64,000 nt of DNA, taken from NCBI GenBank assembly GCA_946187325.1, contig CAMHQC010000007.1, positions 1-64,000 of the forward strand, in the 5' to 3' direction. The notes under the pieces are model-generated. The model was not told where the DNA came from and made no database searches. It saw nothing but the letters and a program-made list of their open reading frames with translations. Below, in pieces: positions 36,101-44,870 of the stretch. Within the stretch, counting starts at the first letter, position 1, and each line of letters begins with the position of its first letter. The DNA comes from an uncultured Clostridia bacterium (GTDB taxonomy: Bacteria; Bacillota; Clostridia; Oscillospirales; Acutalibacteraceae). A program made the translations under genes and the position numbers.

Positions 36101-36944
36101 ACTCTTTACGCAAAGAAATACTAAAGCACCTCTGATAAAAACCGCTAAGCCCAAGGTGTTTATCCCTGTGTTCCCGGGTACCAACTGCGAGGTTGATACC
36201 GCGAGAGCGTTCGAAAAGGCGGGCGCCGAGGCTGAGCTTCTTATAGTTAAAAACTTAAAGCCCTCCGATATCGAGGACACTATCTTGAAGATGGAGAGCA
36301 TTATTAAAGAGAGCCAGATGATTATGTTCCCGGGCGGATTCTCGGGCGGCGACGAGCCTGACGGATCGGGTAAGTTTATCGCGACTACGTTTAGAAATCC
36401 GAGAATCAAAGAGGCTGTAAACGAGCTTCTCAACAAACGCGACGGACTTATGCTCGGTATCTGTAACGGCTTCCAGGCGCTTATCAAGCTGGGTCTTGTG
36501 CCTTACGGCGAAATCCGCGATATTAAGGAGACCGATCCCACTCTTACATTCAATACCGTAGGTCGTCATATCTCGCATATGGCTTATACGAGGGTTACCT
36601 CGGTTAAATCTCCGTGGTTCTCGCAGGTTCAGGCGGGCGATGTGTTCGCGGTACCCGTATCTCACGGCGAGGGCAGATTTATGGCTGACGACGAGACGGT
36701 TAAGCGTCTTATCGAAAACGGTCAGGTCGCTACTCAGTATGTGGACTTAAACGGAAATCCGAGTGGGGATATCGCTTATAACGTAAACGGCTCGGTATGC
36801 GCTATCGAGGGTATCACAAGCCCCGACGGACGTATTCTCGGTAAAATGGGACACAGTGAGCGTAAGGGCGATAACCTCTACGCTAACGTTCCGTTTAATA
36901 AAGACCAGAAGATTTTCGAAAGCGGAGTTGCTTACTTTAAATAA
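33177..36944 (+). CDS. purL: Phosphoribosylformylglycinamidine synthase (fused PurL-PurQ)
   Basis: YWSDHCRHTTF, FKNETHNHPTEIEPFGGAATCLGG; C-terminal GATase FPGTNCEVDTARAF, GICNGFQ. Confidence 0.97.
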   Translation: MAEVIRLFVEKREAMNVVAEQTKWDLRHNLGIRAIEELRFLNRYDIEGMTREEFDKAKNIILSEPNQDIIYEENLPVEDGYRVFAMEYLPGQYDQRADSAEQCVQLLTQGERPNILTARVVCVKGDITDDEFKKIQDYMINPVESRLASLDKPESLEMPLDVPENVKRIEGFIEWNDDEMREFFDSMGFAMTLADLKFTRDYFRDTEKRDPTVTELRVIDTYWSDHCRHTTFLTKLNKVEIEKSALSETIENALQAYYDTRDEVYGKDTDRNVSLMDMALIGMKSLKKKGLIPDLDESEEINACSIEVPVTIDGKTEKWLVQFKNETHNHPTEIEPFGGAATCLGGAIRDPLSGRAYIYQAMRVTGSGDPTVAFKDTMEGKLPSRKITTGAAQGYSSYGNQIGLATGQVVELYDQGYVAKRMEIGAVIGASPKENVIREVPAPDDVIVLLGGRTGRDGCGGATGSSKAHTTSSIETCGAEVQKGNPPTERKIQRLFRNPEVAKMIKRCNDFGAGGVCVAIGELADGLKVDLDKVTKKYEGLDGTELAISESQERMAVVLNKGDVDKFIKLSETENLEATAVAVVTENPRLTMNWRGDTIVDISREFLNTNGVTQTSDAYIKAPDENNCYRTSCPESLKGLSTAEAFTKNMARLEVCSQIGLSERFDASIGAGTVIMPFGGKTQLTPQEAMAAKIPLLKGETDDATAMSYGFIPGVSRWSPFHGSAYAVVESLSKILAIGAYPLKARLTFQEYFEKLMDKPERWGKPAAALLGAMQAQLNLGIPSIGGKDSMSGTFEQIDVPPTLVSFAVAMTKASKTISAEFKKAGSKVIYVPVPEDKKSLMPKWEELKAMYNAVYELMDKGEVLSASVVKEGGAAASVCKACFGNKLGFKFTNELNFDELFAPLSGSLILELKGDKTLPDNITYYPLGEVQENEEIEINGEKIEIDKIISEWSAPLEKVFPTKAQCPKMGRSAELFTQRNTKAPLIKTAKPKVFIPVFPGTNCEVDTARAFEKAGAEAELLIVKNLKPSDIEDTILKMESIIKESQMIMFPGGFSGGDEPDGSGKFIATTFRNPRIKEAVNELLNKRDGLMLGICNGFQALIKLGLVPYGEIRDIKETDPTLTFNTVGRHISHMAYTRVTSVKSPWFSQVQAGDVFAVPVSHGEGRFMADDETVKRLIENGQVATQYVDLNGNPSGDIAYNVNGSVCAIEGITSPDGRILGKMGHSERKGDNLYANVPFNKDQKIFESGVAYFK

Positions 36945-36973
36945 AGTCTGGATAACAGTTTACAGATAAAAAT

Positions 36974-37007
36974 TTCGGTCGGATAGATTTAATTCTATCC
37001 GACCGAA
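36974..37007. terminator. Terminator hairpin, copy 2 of shared sequence
   Basis: TTCGGTCGGATAGA-tttaat-TCTATCCGACCGAA. Confidence 0.9.
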
Positions 37008-37020
37008 TTTAATATTATAC

Positions 37021-37041
37021 AACTATTAACTTTTAACTGTT
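37021..37041. repeat. Heptad array overlapping the GNAT gene stop codon
   Basis: aactatt|aactttt|aactgtt. Confidence 0.75.
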
Positions 37042-37479
37042 TTTCCACTTATCTATAACCATCTGCAAATAAGGCAGAAGCTCGAAGCCCATACGCTCGT
37101 ACAGGCGTTTCGCGCCCTCGTTATAGTCCTCGACCTCGATCCTGAGGCGTTTAATCTCGTCTATGCCCTTTAAATACTCGAAAAACTCGGTCGCGAGACC
37201 TCGTCCGCGGTACTTCTCGTCGATGTAGATTTCCTCAATTGTTACCGAGATTCCGCCCGCTTCCTGAGAAAAGCTTTTCGAGAGCAGTACAAATCCGCAC
37301 GCTTCGCCCTCACACTCGAAGATATAGCATTTTAAGTAGTCGTCCGAGCGCATAAGCTCGTTGAATGTTGATTCGTAATTTTCCTTAGGTACAGGTGATA
37401 CCACCACGTCGGTGTGATAGAAAATATCGACGTATTTAAGGTAAAGCTCCTTGTCGGAGCGGGTTAATTCTCTGAACAT
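37033..37479 (-). CDS. GNAT-family N-acetyltransferase
   Basis: IDEKYRGRGLATEFFEYLK, EGAKRLYERMGFE. Confidence 0.88.
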   Translation of the reverse strand: MFRELTRSDKELYLKYVDIFYHTDVVVSPVPKENYESTFNELMRSDDYLKCYIFECEGEACGFVLLSKSFSQEAGGISVTIEEIYIDEKYRGRGLATEFFEYLKGIDEIKRLRIEVEDYNEGAKRLYERMGFELLPYLQMVIDKWKNS

Positions 37480-37506
37480 TTTTACTCCTTTTTAAATATA
37501 AAAAAT

Positions 37507-37635
37507 GTCATCTTGAGCGCAACGCCTAGGCGTTGCAGTCGAAAGATCTCCTTTTCATTAATCAAAGTCATAAACAGGAAGGAGATTCTTCGGCTAAATG
37601 CTTCGCATTTCGGCTTCGCCGCCGCTCAGAATGAC
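37507..37635. repeat. MITE-like palindromic element E
   Basis: gtcatcttgagcg...cgctcagaatgac inverted ends. Confidence 0.85.
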
Positions 37636-37644
37636 ATCTCAATT

Positions 37645-38457
37645 TTATTTCTTATCAAAAAATCTTGTTGATTTAAACGTGCATACGTAGTTCTGAGTTT
37701 CGTGGAACTCGGAATCAACATACGCCGTGTCGTACATATAAATTATGCGGTGCTGAACCGCGGACTTGTCCATATCGAATATGTAAGTAACCGCGTCCTT
37801 AATCGTTTTGCCCGCGGGGATATCGGTTCGACCGTCGTAGCTGAGGCTTTTTATAACCTCCTTGACGCTCCCTATACCAAAGGTGTTCATAGCGTCCTTG
37901 ACCGACTGAGCCACTAAAGCGGCTCCCGTGAATCCGCCGTCGCCGAATTCTCCGTAACAGAGCCTCTCGAGTAAATCCCTGTCGAGATCCGAAAGCTCTA
38001 CGTGGGCGGGGCGGTAGCTTTTGTCGGGGTTATCTATAGCGACTAAATATCCCGCGTTCCACTGAGCCGTGTAGCTTACGCCCGGCTGCTTGGGAGCTGT
38101 CGCGTAGGAAAAGTTAGGTTTGGATTTTTTCTTGAAATTATCCGTTTTTTTTACCTTTTTTTCGGATTTACTGTTTTTTTTTACCTTTTTAACGGTTTTT
38201 TCGTTTTTTTTTGACGCCTTAGCCTTGGCTTTAGGCTCGATATTTACTTTTTTGGTAACAATTTTAAGCTCGGTAGGCGCTTCGGTTACCTCTATCTCGG
38301 TTTCGGCTTGGGTAGTCGAAACTACCGTTTCAATTTCAGCTTCCGAGGTACGCGTCTGGATAGTGTTTACAGACAACGGAATAACAACCGCGATTAACGC
38401 GATTATCACTACACCCATAATTATTAAATTGAGCCGTTTTTCGAGTAATTCTTTCAA
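37645..38457 (-). CDS. Membrane-anchored protein with Lys-rich linker and cell wall hydrolase (SleB)-like C-terminus
   Basis: N-terminal TM, KKNEKTVKKVKKNSKSEKKVKK linker, LERLCYGEFGDGGFTGAALVAQSVKDAM. Confidence 0.65.
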   Translation of the reverse strand: MKELLEKRLNLIIMGVVIIALIAVVIPLSVNTIQTRTSEAEIETVVSTTQAETEIEVTEAPTELKIVTKKVNIEPKAKAKASKKNEKTVKKVKKNSKSEKKVKKTDNFKKKSKPNFSYATAPKQPGVSYTAQWNAGYLVAIDNPDKSYRPAHVELSDLDRDLLERLCYGEFGDGGFTGAALVAQSVKDAMNTFGIGSVKEVIKSLSYDGRTDIPAGKTIKDAVTYIFDMDKSAVQHRIIYMYDTAYVDSEFHETQNYVCTFKSTRFFDKK

Positions 38458-38470
38458 AATTATAAGCCTC

Positions 38471-39682
38471 TTAAATCATACTGTCGTAAACTTTAAGGAA
38501 TGTATCAATTACGTACTGAGCGTCGTCGTCCGATATAGTTGAGTTCATCGGAAGAGTAAGCTGGTTTTTGTGCATATTATAAGCGTAGGGGAAATCCTTA
38601 ATATCAAAGCCCTTGTTCTTATAAGCCGAAAGCATAGGAAGCGGTTTAAAGTGTACGTTACACATTACGCCGTTATCAGCCATACGGTTGTAGAATTCGT
38701 TTCTGAACTCGGCATCTTTACCGAGGAAACGGACAAAGTAGAGGTGACCGTTACTGCGGTGATTTTCGCCTGTATGCTCTAAAAGCTGAACGTCTAAATT
38801 CTTAAACGCCTCGTCGTAACGCTTGATAAGCTCGTGCCTGCGGTCGAGCATTTTCTCGTAGCGGTCGAGCTGAGCTAAGCCTACCGCCGCCAAAATATCG
38901 GGCATATTACACTTGTACTGAGCGTTTACTACGTCGTACTCCCAGCTCGCCGAGGTGTTCTTGGCAAGCGCGTCCTTAGTCTGTCCGTGAAGCGACCAGA
39001 GCATATACTGCTTATAAACCTTTTCCTCGTCGATACGCGTTCTGAGTCTATGTACAGCCGCTCCGCCCTCGGCGGTAGTCATATTCTTAACGGCGTGAAA
39101 GCTGAAGTTGGTGAAATCCGCGATTTCTCCGCACATTTTTCCGTGCCATCTTGAGCCGAAAGCGTGCGCTCCGTCAGCCATAATCACTACTCGTCCGATA
39201 AGCTGCTGGATTTTGTTATTCGGATTAGGGCGGAATTTATCCCGCTGATTTCTGACAGCCTCGTAAATCCTGTCGTAATCACACACGATACCCGCTAAGT
39301 CAACGGGGATAATAACCTTGGTGTGTTCGTTTATAGCGGCTTCCATTTTGTCGTAGTCCATCTCGAACGTGCCGGGTTTACAGTCAATCATAACGGGCGT
39401 AGCGCCTACGTGATAAACTACCGAAGCGGTAGCCGTGTACGTATAGGCGGGTAAAATAACCTCGTCCTGAGGGCCTACTCCGAGAATACGAAGCGTCATC
39501 TCGGCGCAGGAAGTCTGCGAAGATAAGCATACCGCCTGACCTGTGTGGCAGTATTCACCTATTCTTTTCTCTAAAAGCTTAGTCTTGGGGCCGGTGGTAA
39601 TCCAGCCCGACTTTAAAACCTCTACGACCGCGTCAATTTCATCTTGTCCCAAATCGGGAGGGGAAAAAGGTATAGTTCTCAT
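38471..39682 (-). CDS. DegT/DnrJ/EryC1/StrS-family PLP aminotransferase
   Basis: IPFSPPDLGQDEIDAVVEVLKSGWITTGPKT; DGAHAFGSRWHGK, NFSFHAVKNMTTAEGG. Confidence 0.93.
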   Translation of the reverse strand: MRTIPFSPPDLGQDEIDAVVEVLKSGWITTGPKTKLLEKRIGEYCHTGQAVCLSSQTSCAEMTLRILGVGPQDEVILPAYTYTATASVVYHVGATPVMIDCKPGTFEMDYDKMEAAINEHTKVIIPVDLAGIVCDYDRIYEAVRNQRDKFRPNPNNKIQQLIGRVVIMADGAHAFGSRWHGKMCGEIADFTNFSFHAVKNMTTAEGGAAVHRLRTRIDEEKVYKQYMLWSLHGQTKDALAKNTSASWEYDVVNAQYKCNMPDILAAVGLAQLDRYEKMLDRRHELIKRYDEAFKNLDVQLLEHTGENHRSNGHLYFVRFLGKDAEFRNEFYNRMADNGVMCNVHFKPLPMLSAYKNKGFDIKDFPYAYNMHKNQLTLPMNSTISDDDAQYVIDTFLKVYDSMI

Positions 39683-39793
39683 AATTACAAGATCCTCTCA
39701 ACCCAAAATTTCTTTAAGAACATACGTAAAAAATTACGTAAAAATGCAATCTATATTATACAACCATAAAATTAAAAAGTCAACACATTGTGA

Positions 39794-39817
39794 GGGGAAA
39801 GGGCAAAGGGGAAAGGG
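39794..39817 (+). repeat. G-rich heptad array with potential G-quadruplex
   Basis: GGGGAAAGGGCAAAGGGGAAAGGG. Confidence 0.75.
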
Positions 39818-39829
39818 TGTAGGTTGCGG

Positions 39830-41653
39830 TCAATTCTCAAACTGGCTGTTGTAGAGCTGGGAATAAAAGCCCTGTTTTTCAAGCAGTTCGGTATGGGTAC
39901 CCTGTTCGATAATATCTCCGTCCTTCATAACGAGGATTAAATCCGCGTCCTTTATCGTCGATAATCTGTGGGCGATAATAAAGCTTGTTCTGCCTTTCAT
40001 AAGGTTGTTCATCGCTCTTTGGATTCGCGACTCGGTTCGGGTGTCTACCGAGGAAGTCGCTTCGTCGAGGATGAGTATCGGGTTGTCCGCGAGGATTGCC
40101 CGAGCGATAGTGAGGAGCTGTTTTTGTCCCTGGCTTACGTTGCCCGCGTCCTCGTTAAGCTCCATCTTGTAGCCGCCCGGGAGAGTTTTTATAAATCGGT
40201 CGGCGTGAGCCGCTTTAGCCGCGGCGACAACCTCCTCGTCCGTAGCGTCGAGCCGTCCGTAGCGGATGTTTTCCATAATAGTTCCGTTGAACAGCCAAGT
40301 GTCCTGAAGCACCATTGAGAGCGCGTCCCGAAGCTCTCGACGGTTGAAGTCCTTTATGTTATGACCGTCTATTTTAATAGCGCCGCTGTTAACGTCGTAA
40401 AAACGCATTAAGAGTTTTACTATAGTGGTTTTACCCGCGCCTGTCGGACCTACAATCGCTATACGCTGACCTCTCGAAATTTTCGCCGAGAAGTCGTTAA
40501 TGATAATTTTATTCTCGTTATAGCCGAACCTAACATGGTCGAACTCGACGTCTCCCTTAACGGTTTTAACGTCAACGGGATTTTCGACGGTTTGGGATTC
40601 TTCCTCCTCGTTCAAGAACTCGAAAACTCTCTCCGCCGCCGCGGTCATACTCTGAATCTGGTTAATGACCTGGGAAATCTGCTGTATAGGCTGGGTAAAG
40701 TTTCGCACATACTGGATAAACGCCTGAATATCGCCTATGAGGATTACGCCGTTTATCGCGAGCATAGCGCCCGAAATTGCCACAGCTACGTACCCGAGGT
40801 TGCCCACGAACATCATAAGAGGCATCATCATTCCCGATAAGAACTGGGATTTCCAGGCGCTCTTGTAGAGAACGTCGTTCGACTTCTCAAAGTCATCTAA
40901 GGTTTCTTTTTCCTTGTTGAACGCCTTGATTATAAGGTGTCCGCCAAAGCTTTCCTCGACCGTACCGTTTATAACGCCGAGGTATTCCTGCTGGTTTCTG
41001 AAATGCTTTTGCGAAAATTTAACGATAAAGCTGATGAGGAAAATGGAAATCGGGAGTATCGCGATAGAAATAAGCGTCATCAAAGGCGATATAACGAGCA
41101 TCATAATCAGAGTTCCGAGAATAGTACAGACCGAGGTTATAATCTGGGTTATACTCTGGTTAAGTCCCATTCCGAAAGTATCGACGTCGTTGGTTATTCT
41201 CGAGAGAACCTCGCCGTAGGTACGGCTTTCGAAGTATTTTAGAGGCATTCGGTTAATTTTTTTCGAAATATCACGCCTCATTTTGTAGCACATTTTTTGT
41301 GTAACGCCGGTCATTATCCAACCCTGAATAAACATAAACGCCGCGCTTACCGCGTAGAGCAACAGAGCTATGAGCAGAATTGAACCAACCGCGCCCATAT
41401 CTATCGAGCCTGTACCCGAGATTTGTTTCATAAGCCCGCTCGCGAGCTCAGATGTAGCGTTACCGAGGATTTTCGGGCCTATAACGGAGAAAATAGTCGA
41501 AGCCGCGGCGCAGAACATTACGAATAAAATCGCCGCCTTAAATTTGCCCGCGTATTTTATAAGGGCTTTCATCGTGCCTTTAAAATCTTTGGCTTTTTCT
41601 ACGGGCGCCATTCTTCCGCCCGCTCTGCCGTGAGGTCTTTTTGGTTCAGCCAT
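39830..41653 (-). CDS. ABC exporter, ATP-binding/permease subunit with canonical Walker B Glu
   Basis: GPTGAGKTT, NVSQGQKQLLTIARA, ILILDEATSSVDT. Confidence 0.94.
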   Translation of the reverse strand: MAEPKRPHGRAGGRMAPVEKAKDFKGTMKALIKYAGKFKAAILFVMFCAAASTIFSVIGPKILGNATSELASGLMKQISGTGSIDMGAVGSILLIALLLYAVSAAFMFIQGWIMTGVTQKMCYKMRRDISKKINRMPLKYFESRTYGEVLSRITNDVDTFGMGLNQSITQIITSVCTILGTLIMMLVISPLMTLISIAILPISIFLISFIVKFSQKHFRNQQEYLGVINGTVEESFGGHLIIKAFNKEKETLDDFEKSNDVLYKSAWKSQFLSGMMMPLMMFVGNLGYVAVAISGAMLAINGVILIGDIQAFIQYVRNFTQPIQQISQVINQIQSMTAAAERVFEFLNEEEESQTVENPVDVKTVKGDVEFDHVRFGYNENKIIINDFSAKISRGQRIAIVGPTGAGKTTIVKLLMRFYDVNSGAIKIDGHNIKDFNRRELRDALSMVLQDTWLFNGTIMENIRYGRLDATDEEVVAAAKAAHADRFIKTLPGGYKMELNEDAGNVSQGQKQLLTIARAILADNPILILDEATSSVDTRTESRIQRAMNNLMKGRTSFIIAHRLSTIKDADLILVMKDGDIIEQGTHTELLEKQGFYSQLYNSQFEN

Positions 41654-41654
41654 A

Positions 41655-44021
41655 TTATTCGACCTCCTTTATACCGAGTTCCTTTTCGGATAACTGGGAT
41701 TTAGCGATTTCGAGATAAGCGGGACAGCTTTCGAGAAGCTGAGAGTGGGTTCCGATACCCGCGATTTTGCCCTCGTCGAGCACGATAATCTGCTCGGCTT
41801 TGAGGATAGTAGAAATACGCTGGGCTACGATAATAACCGTTTTGTCCTTTGTTTTTTCCGAAAGAGCCTGACGCAATTCTTTATCGGTTTTCATATCTAA
41901 AGCGGAGAAGCTGTCGTCGAAAATATAGATTTTCGGGTCTTTTACGATAGCCCGAGCTATCGAAAGACGCTGTTTCTGTCCGCCCGATACGTTGGTACCG
42001 CCCTGAGAAATGGCGCTGTCAAAGCGGTCGCGCTTGCTGTCGATAAACTCGCTCGCTTTAGCTATATCCGCCGCTTCCTGTATTTCTTCGGCGGAAGCGT
42101 TTTGGTTGCCGAATTTTAAGTTTGAGTTAATTGTACCGCTGAAAAGGATACCCTTCTGCGGTACATAGCCTATCTGCTCCCTCAGAGAGCTCAGGGTAAC
42201 GTCCCTTATATCCTTGCCGTAAATATCAATCTCGCCGCTTGTAACGTCGTAGAGCCTGAGTATAAGGTTTACGAGGGTTGACTTTCCGCTTCCCGTAGAG
42301 CCGATAATCGCGGTGGTTTCACCGGGCTTAGCCGTAAAGCTGATAGAGTTTAACACATCCTCGTCAGCCCCCGGGTACCTGAAGTTTACGTTTTTAAACT
42401 CGACCGTCGGGTTGCTTCCGCGGAGTTCTTCGGCGTTTTCGCGGTCAACTACCGAGGACTCGGTTTTAATTACCTCGTCGATTCGTCCCGCGGCTACGGC
42501 GGCTCTCGGCAGGAATATCGACATCATAGTGAGCATTAGGAAGCTTATAATAATCTGCATAGAATAGGTGATAAACGCCGTCATCTCGCCGACCTGCATA
42601 TTGCCCTCGCTGATATGTCCCGAGGCTACCCACACTATAAGTACCGACACAAAGTTCATAAGTATCATCATCATCGGCATCATAAATGTCATAACTCGGT
42701 TAGTAAAGAGCATAGTTTTAGTCAGTTCGACGTTAGCCTCGTCGAAGCGTTCTTCCTCCTTATCCTCCCGGCTGAACGCTCTTATTACGGGGATACCCGT
42801 GAGTATTTCACGTGAAATAAGGTTAACGCGGTCGATAAGCTTCTGCATAAGCTTGAACTTAGGCATAGCAATCGCCGTAAGCGAGAATACTAGTGCCATA
42901 ATAGTTCCGACAGCGAGCGCGATTACCCACCACATACTTGCGCCTGTGCTGATAACCTTTATAACGCCGCCGATACCGATAATCGGAGCGTAAAGTACCA
43001 TTCTGAGCAGCAGTACCGATACCATCTGTACCTGTTGGATATCGTTTGTGGTACGTGTTATGAGCGAGGCTGTGGAAAACTTATCAATCTCGGCGTTAGA
43101 GAAGCCGATTACGTTTTTAAATACACGGCTTCTGAGCTCCTTACCGATTTTCGAGCCGACTATCGCGGCGAATAAGCCCGCCAAAATCGCGGCGGCTGAA
43201 AGTATAAGCGATACTATAAGCATCTTTATTCCAGTAAGCCACAGGTAATCGGTCTGAATTTTGTTTACATCAACGCCCGCTTCTTTATCGCATTTAACCG
43301 CGAACGCGATAGCCGAGTTTTTGAGGGTATCGCTGCCTAAGGCTTTCAGCGAGCTGTCAAAGGCTTGTCTTGTTTGGATAAGGTCGTTTTTTTCTAGCTT
43401 TATAGTTGTTTTCAGCGACGGCAGTATGGGGATACCCGTCTTGATATTGATTTCTTTTCCGTCGATAAGCATTTTTATAAGCGGGCGGGCGTCTACGCAT
43501 TTCTCGGTAACGGGCTCGCCGTTTTCGTCAGTGCTTGTGTTGTCGAAAGTAGGAAGCTTAACCCCGAAAAACTTCTCGATTTGTTCGAGAGTTATGGTAG
43601 AAAGCGTGATATCCTTGAGAGTTTTGTTGATATTCTGCTTCACCAGCTCCGTAAGACGCGCTGTCGATAAAGTTGCCATACTGTAATCCGTCATTATCGG
43701 GAGCAGGAGCTTATCGTCGAGCTTTTGGAGAGTTTTGCTGTCGTTTACGGTACGCGAGTAAAGCTTGCCGTCCTTTTTATACGACGAGGTGAAAAGCTTG
43801 TTCTCGGAATCCGTCATAAACATAACCGCGTAGTCGTATTCCTTAGCCGTCATTTTCTCGGGCAGAATATGCTCTACGCCTTTATTCTGAATACCTGTGT
43901 CTATTATGCCCGAGGTGAACTGAGGCAGAGCCAGGTCGCACGAAGCCTGTACCACGAGGAGCAGGATTATAAGCAGTACCGTCCATTTATGCGGTAAAAA
44001 GTTTTTAAAAATCTTTCCCAA
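41655..44021 (-). CDS. ABC exporter, ATP-binding/permease subunit with large TM1-TM2 insertion
   Basis: GSTGSGKST, NVSGGQKQRLSIARA, IYIFDDSFSALD; about 200 aa between first two TM segments. Confidence 0.93.
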   Translation of the reverse strand: MGKIFKNFLPHKWTVLLIILLLVVQASCDLALPQFTSGIIDTGIQNKGVEHILPEKMTAKEYDYAVMFMTDSENKLFTSSYKKDGKLYSRTVNDSKTLQKLDDKLLLPIMTDYSMATLSTARLTELVKQNINKTLKDITLSTITLEQIEKFFGVKLPTFDNTSTDENGEPVTEKCVDARPLIKMLIDGKEINIKTGIPILPSLKTTIKLEKNDLIQTRQAFDSSLKALGSDTLKNSAIAFAVKCDKEAGVDVNKIQTDYLWLTGIKMLIVSLILSAAAILAGLFAAIVGSKIGKELRSRVFKNVIGFSNAEIDKFSTASLITRTTNDIQQVQMVSVLLLRMVLYAPIIGIGGVIKVISTGASMWWVIALAVGTIMALVFSLTAIAMPKFKLMQKLIDRVNLISREILTGIPVIRAFSREDKEEERFDEANVELTKTMLFTNRVMTFMMPMMMILMNFVSVLIVWVASGHISEGNMQVGEMTAFITYSMQIIISFLMLTMMSIFLPRAAVAAGRIDEVIKTESSVVDRENAEELRGSNPTVEFKNVNFRYPGADEDVLNSISFTAKPGETTAIIGSTGSGKSTLVNLILRLYDVTSGEIDIYGKDIRDVTLSSLREQIGYVPQKGILFSGTINSNLKFGNQNASAEEIQEAADIAKASEFIDSKRDRFDSAISQGGTNVSGGQKQRLSIARAIVKDPKIYIFDDSFSALDMKTDKELRQALSEKTKDKTVIIVAQRISTILKAEQIIVLDEGKIAGIGTHSQLLESCPAYLEIAKSQLSEKELGIKEVE

Positions 44022-44137
44022 ATTAATTCCTCCCGTTAATCCGAGTTTGTAATTTAACGGTTAATAAATACTCTAAAATTATCTTACATACCTTTATTAA
44101 TGTCAAGAAAAAGTTTGTCTGAAAATAGTTAAAAAAA

Positions 44138-44674
44138 CTAAAATGTATATTCGCTGAGAATCCTCATCATCATATTGCTGGTTGTATCTATTAATACGTC
44201 CTTGTCGATGTTGATGTTGCGTATATATGTACGAAACGAACCTTGTATAAAGAACGTGAAAAGTATATTATTTTCGCTGTTGTTCTTAATCCGCGGGAAA
44301 GTTGAAAAAATGTAGGATTTAAGGCTTATCTCGAGGTGGTCTATAAACTGGTTGTTTTCGTAACCCGAGAAAAGCGTTTCTATATAGTCCTTGTTTTTAA
44401 GGATAGAACGGCTCAGGGTTTCGGCGAACCATTTAAAATTTTCCTTGGTGAAGTTTATGTTGTGGACATCCGAGATAATTCTCTCGATAAGCTCGTTTTC
44501 CAGCGTGTCCGAAAGCTCGTAAATATCCCGGTAATGGAGATAGAAGGTCGCCTTGTTTATCATAGCAAGCTCGCTTAATTCCTTAACGCTGATTTTGTCG
44601 AGGCTTTTCTTTTTCCTCAGTTCAAAAAAAGCGTCTTTTATGTTTTTTTGCGTTCTTTTAACTCTTAAATCCAT
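44138..44674 (-). CDS. TetR-family transcriptional regulator
   Basis: MDLRVKRTQKNIKDAFFELRKKKSLDKISVKELSELAMINKATFYLHY. Confidence 0.9.
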   Translation of the reverse strand: MDLRVKRTQKNIKDAFFELRKKKSLDKISVKELSELAMINKATFYLHYRDIYELSDTLENELIERIISDVHNINFTKENFKWFAETLSRSILKNKDYIETLFSGYENNQFIDHLEISLKSYIFSTFPRIKNNSENNILFTFFIQGSFRTYIRNINIDKDVLIDTTSNMMMRILSEYTF

Positions 44675-44870
44675 ATATATTTCTCCTGTTAATAGACATT
44701 TTTGTTATTATAGTAGCATAAACGACTAAATTAATCAAGTGACTATAGAAAAATATATAAAATTATTATATAATTTGTGTATAAATATAGTAAAATGCAC
44801 TAGGTGGCTGGTGAGTTAGGCTTGTGCAGTATATTATATCTTAATTTAAAAGAAGAAATGAGGCTTGGTT

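Noticed and set aside
37645-38457. Histone-like protein based on Lys-rich stretch
   Set aside because: Lys-rich region is a linker between a TM anchor and a cell-wall-hydrolase-like domain, not a DNA-binding protein.
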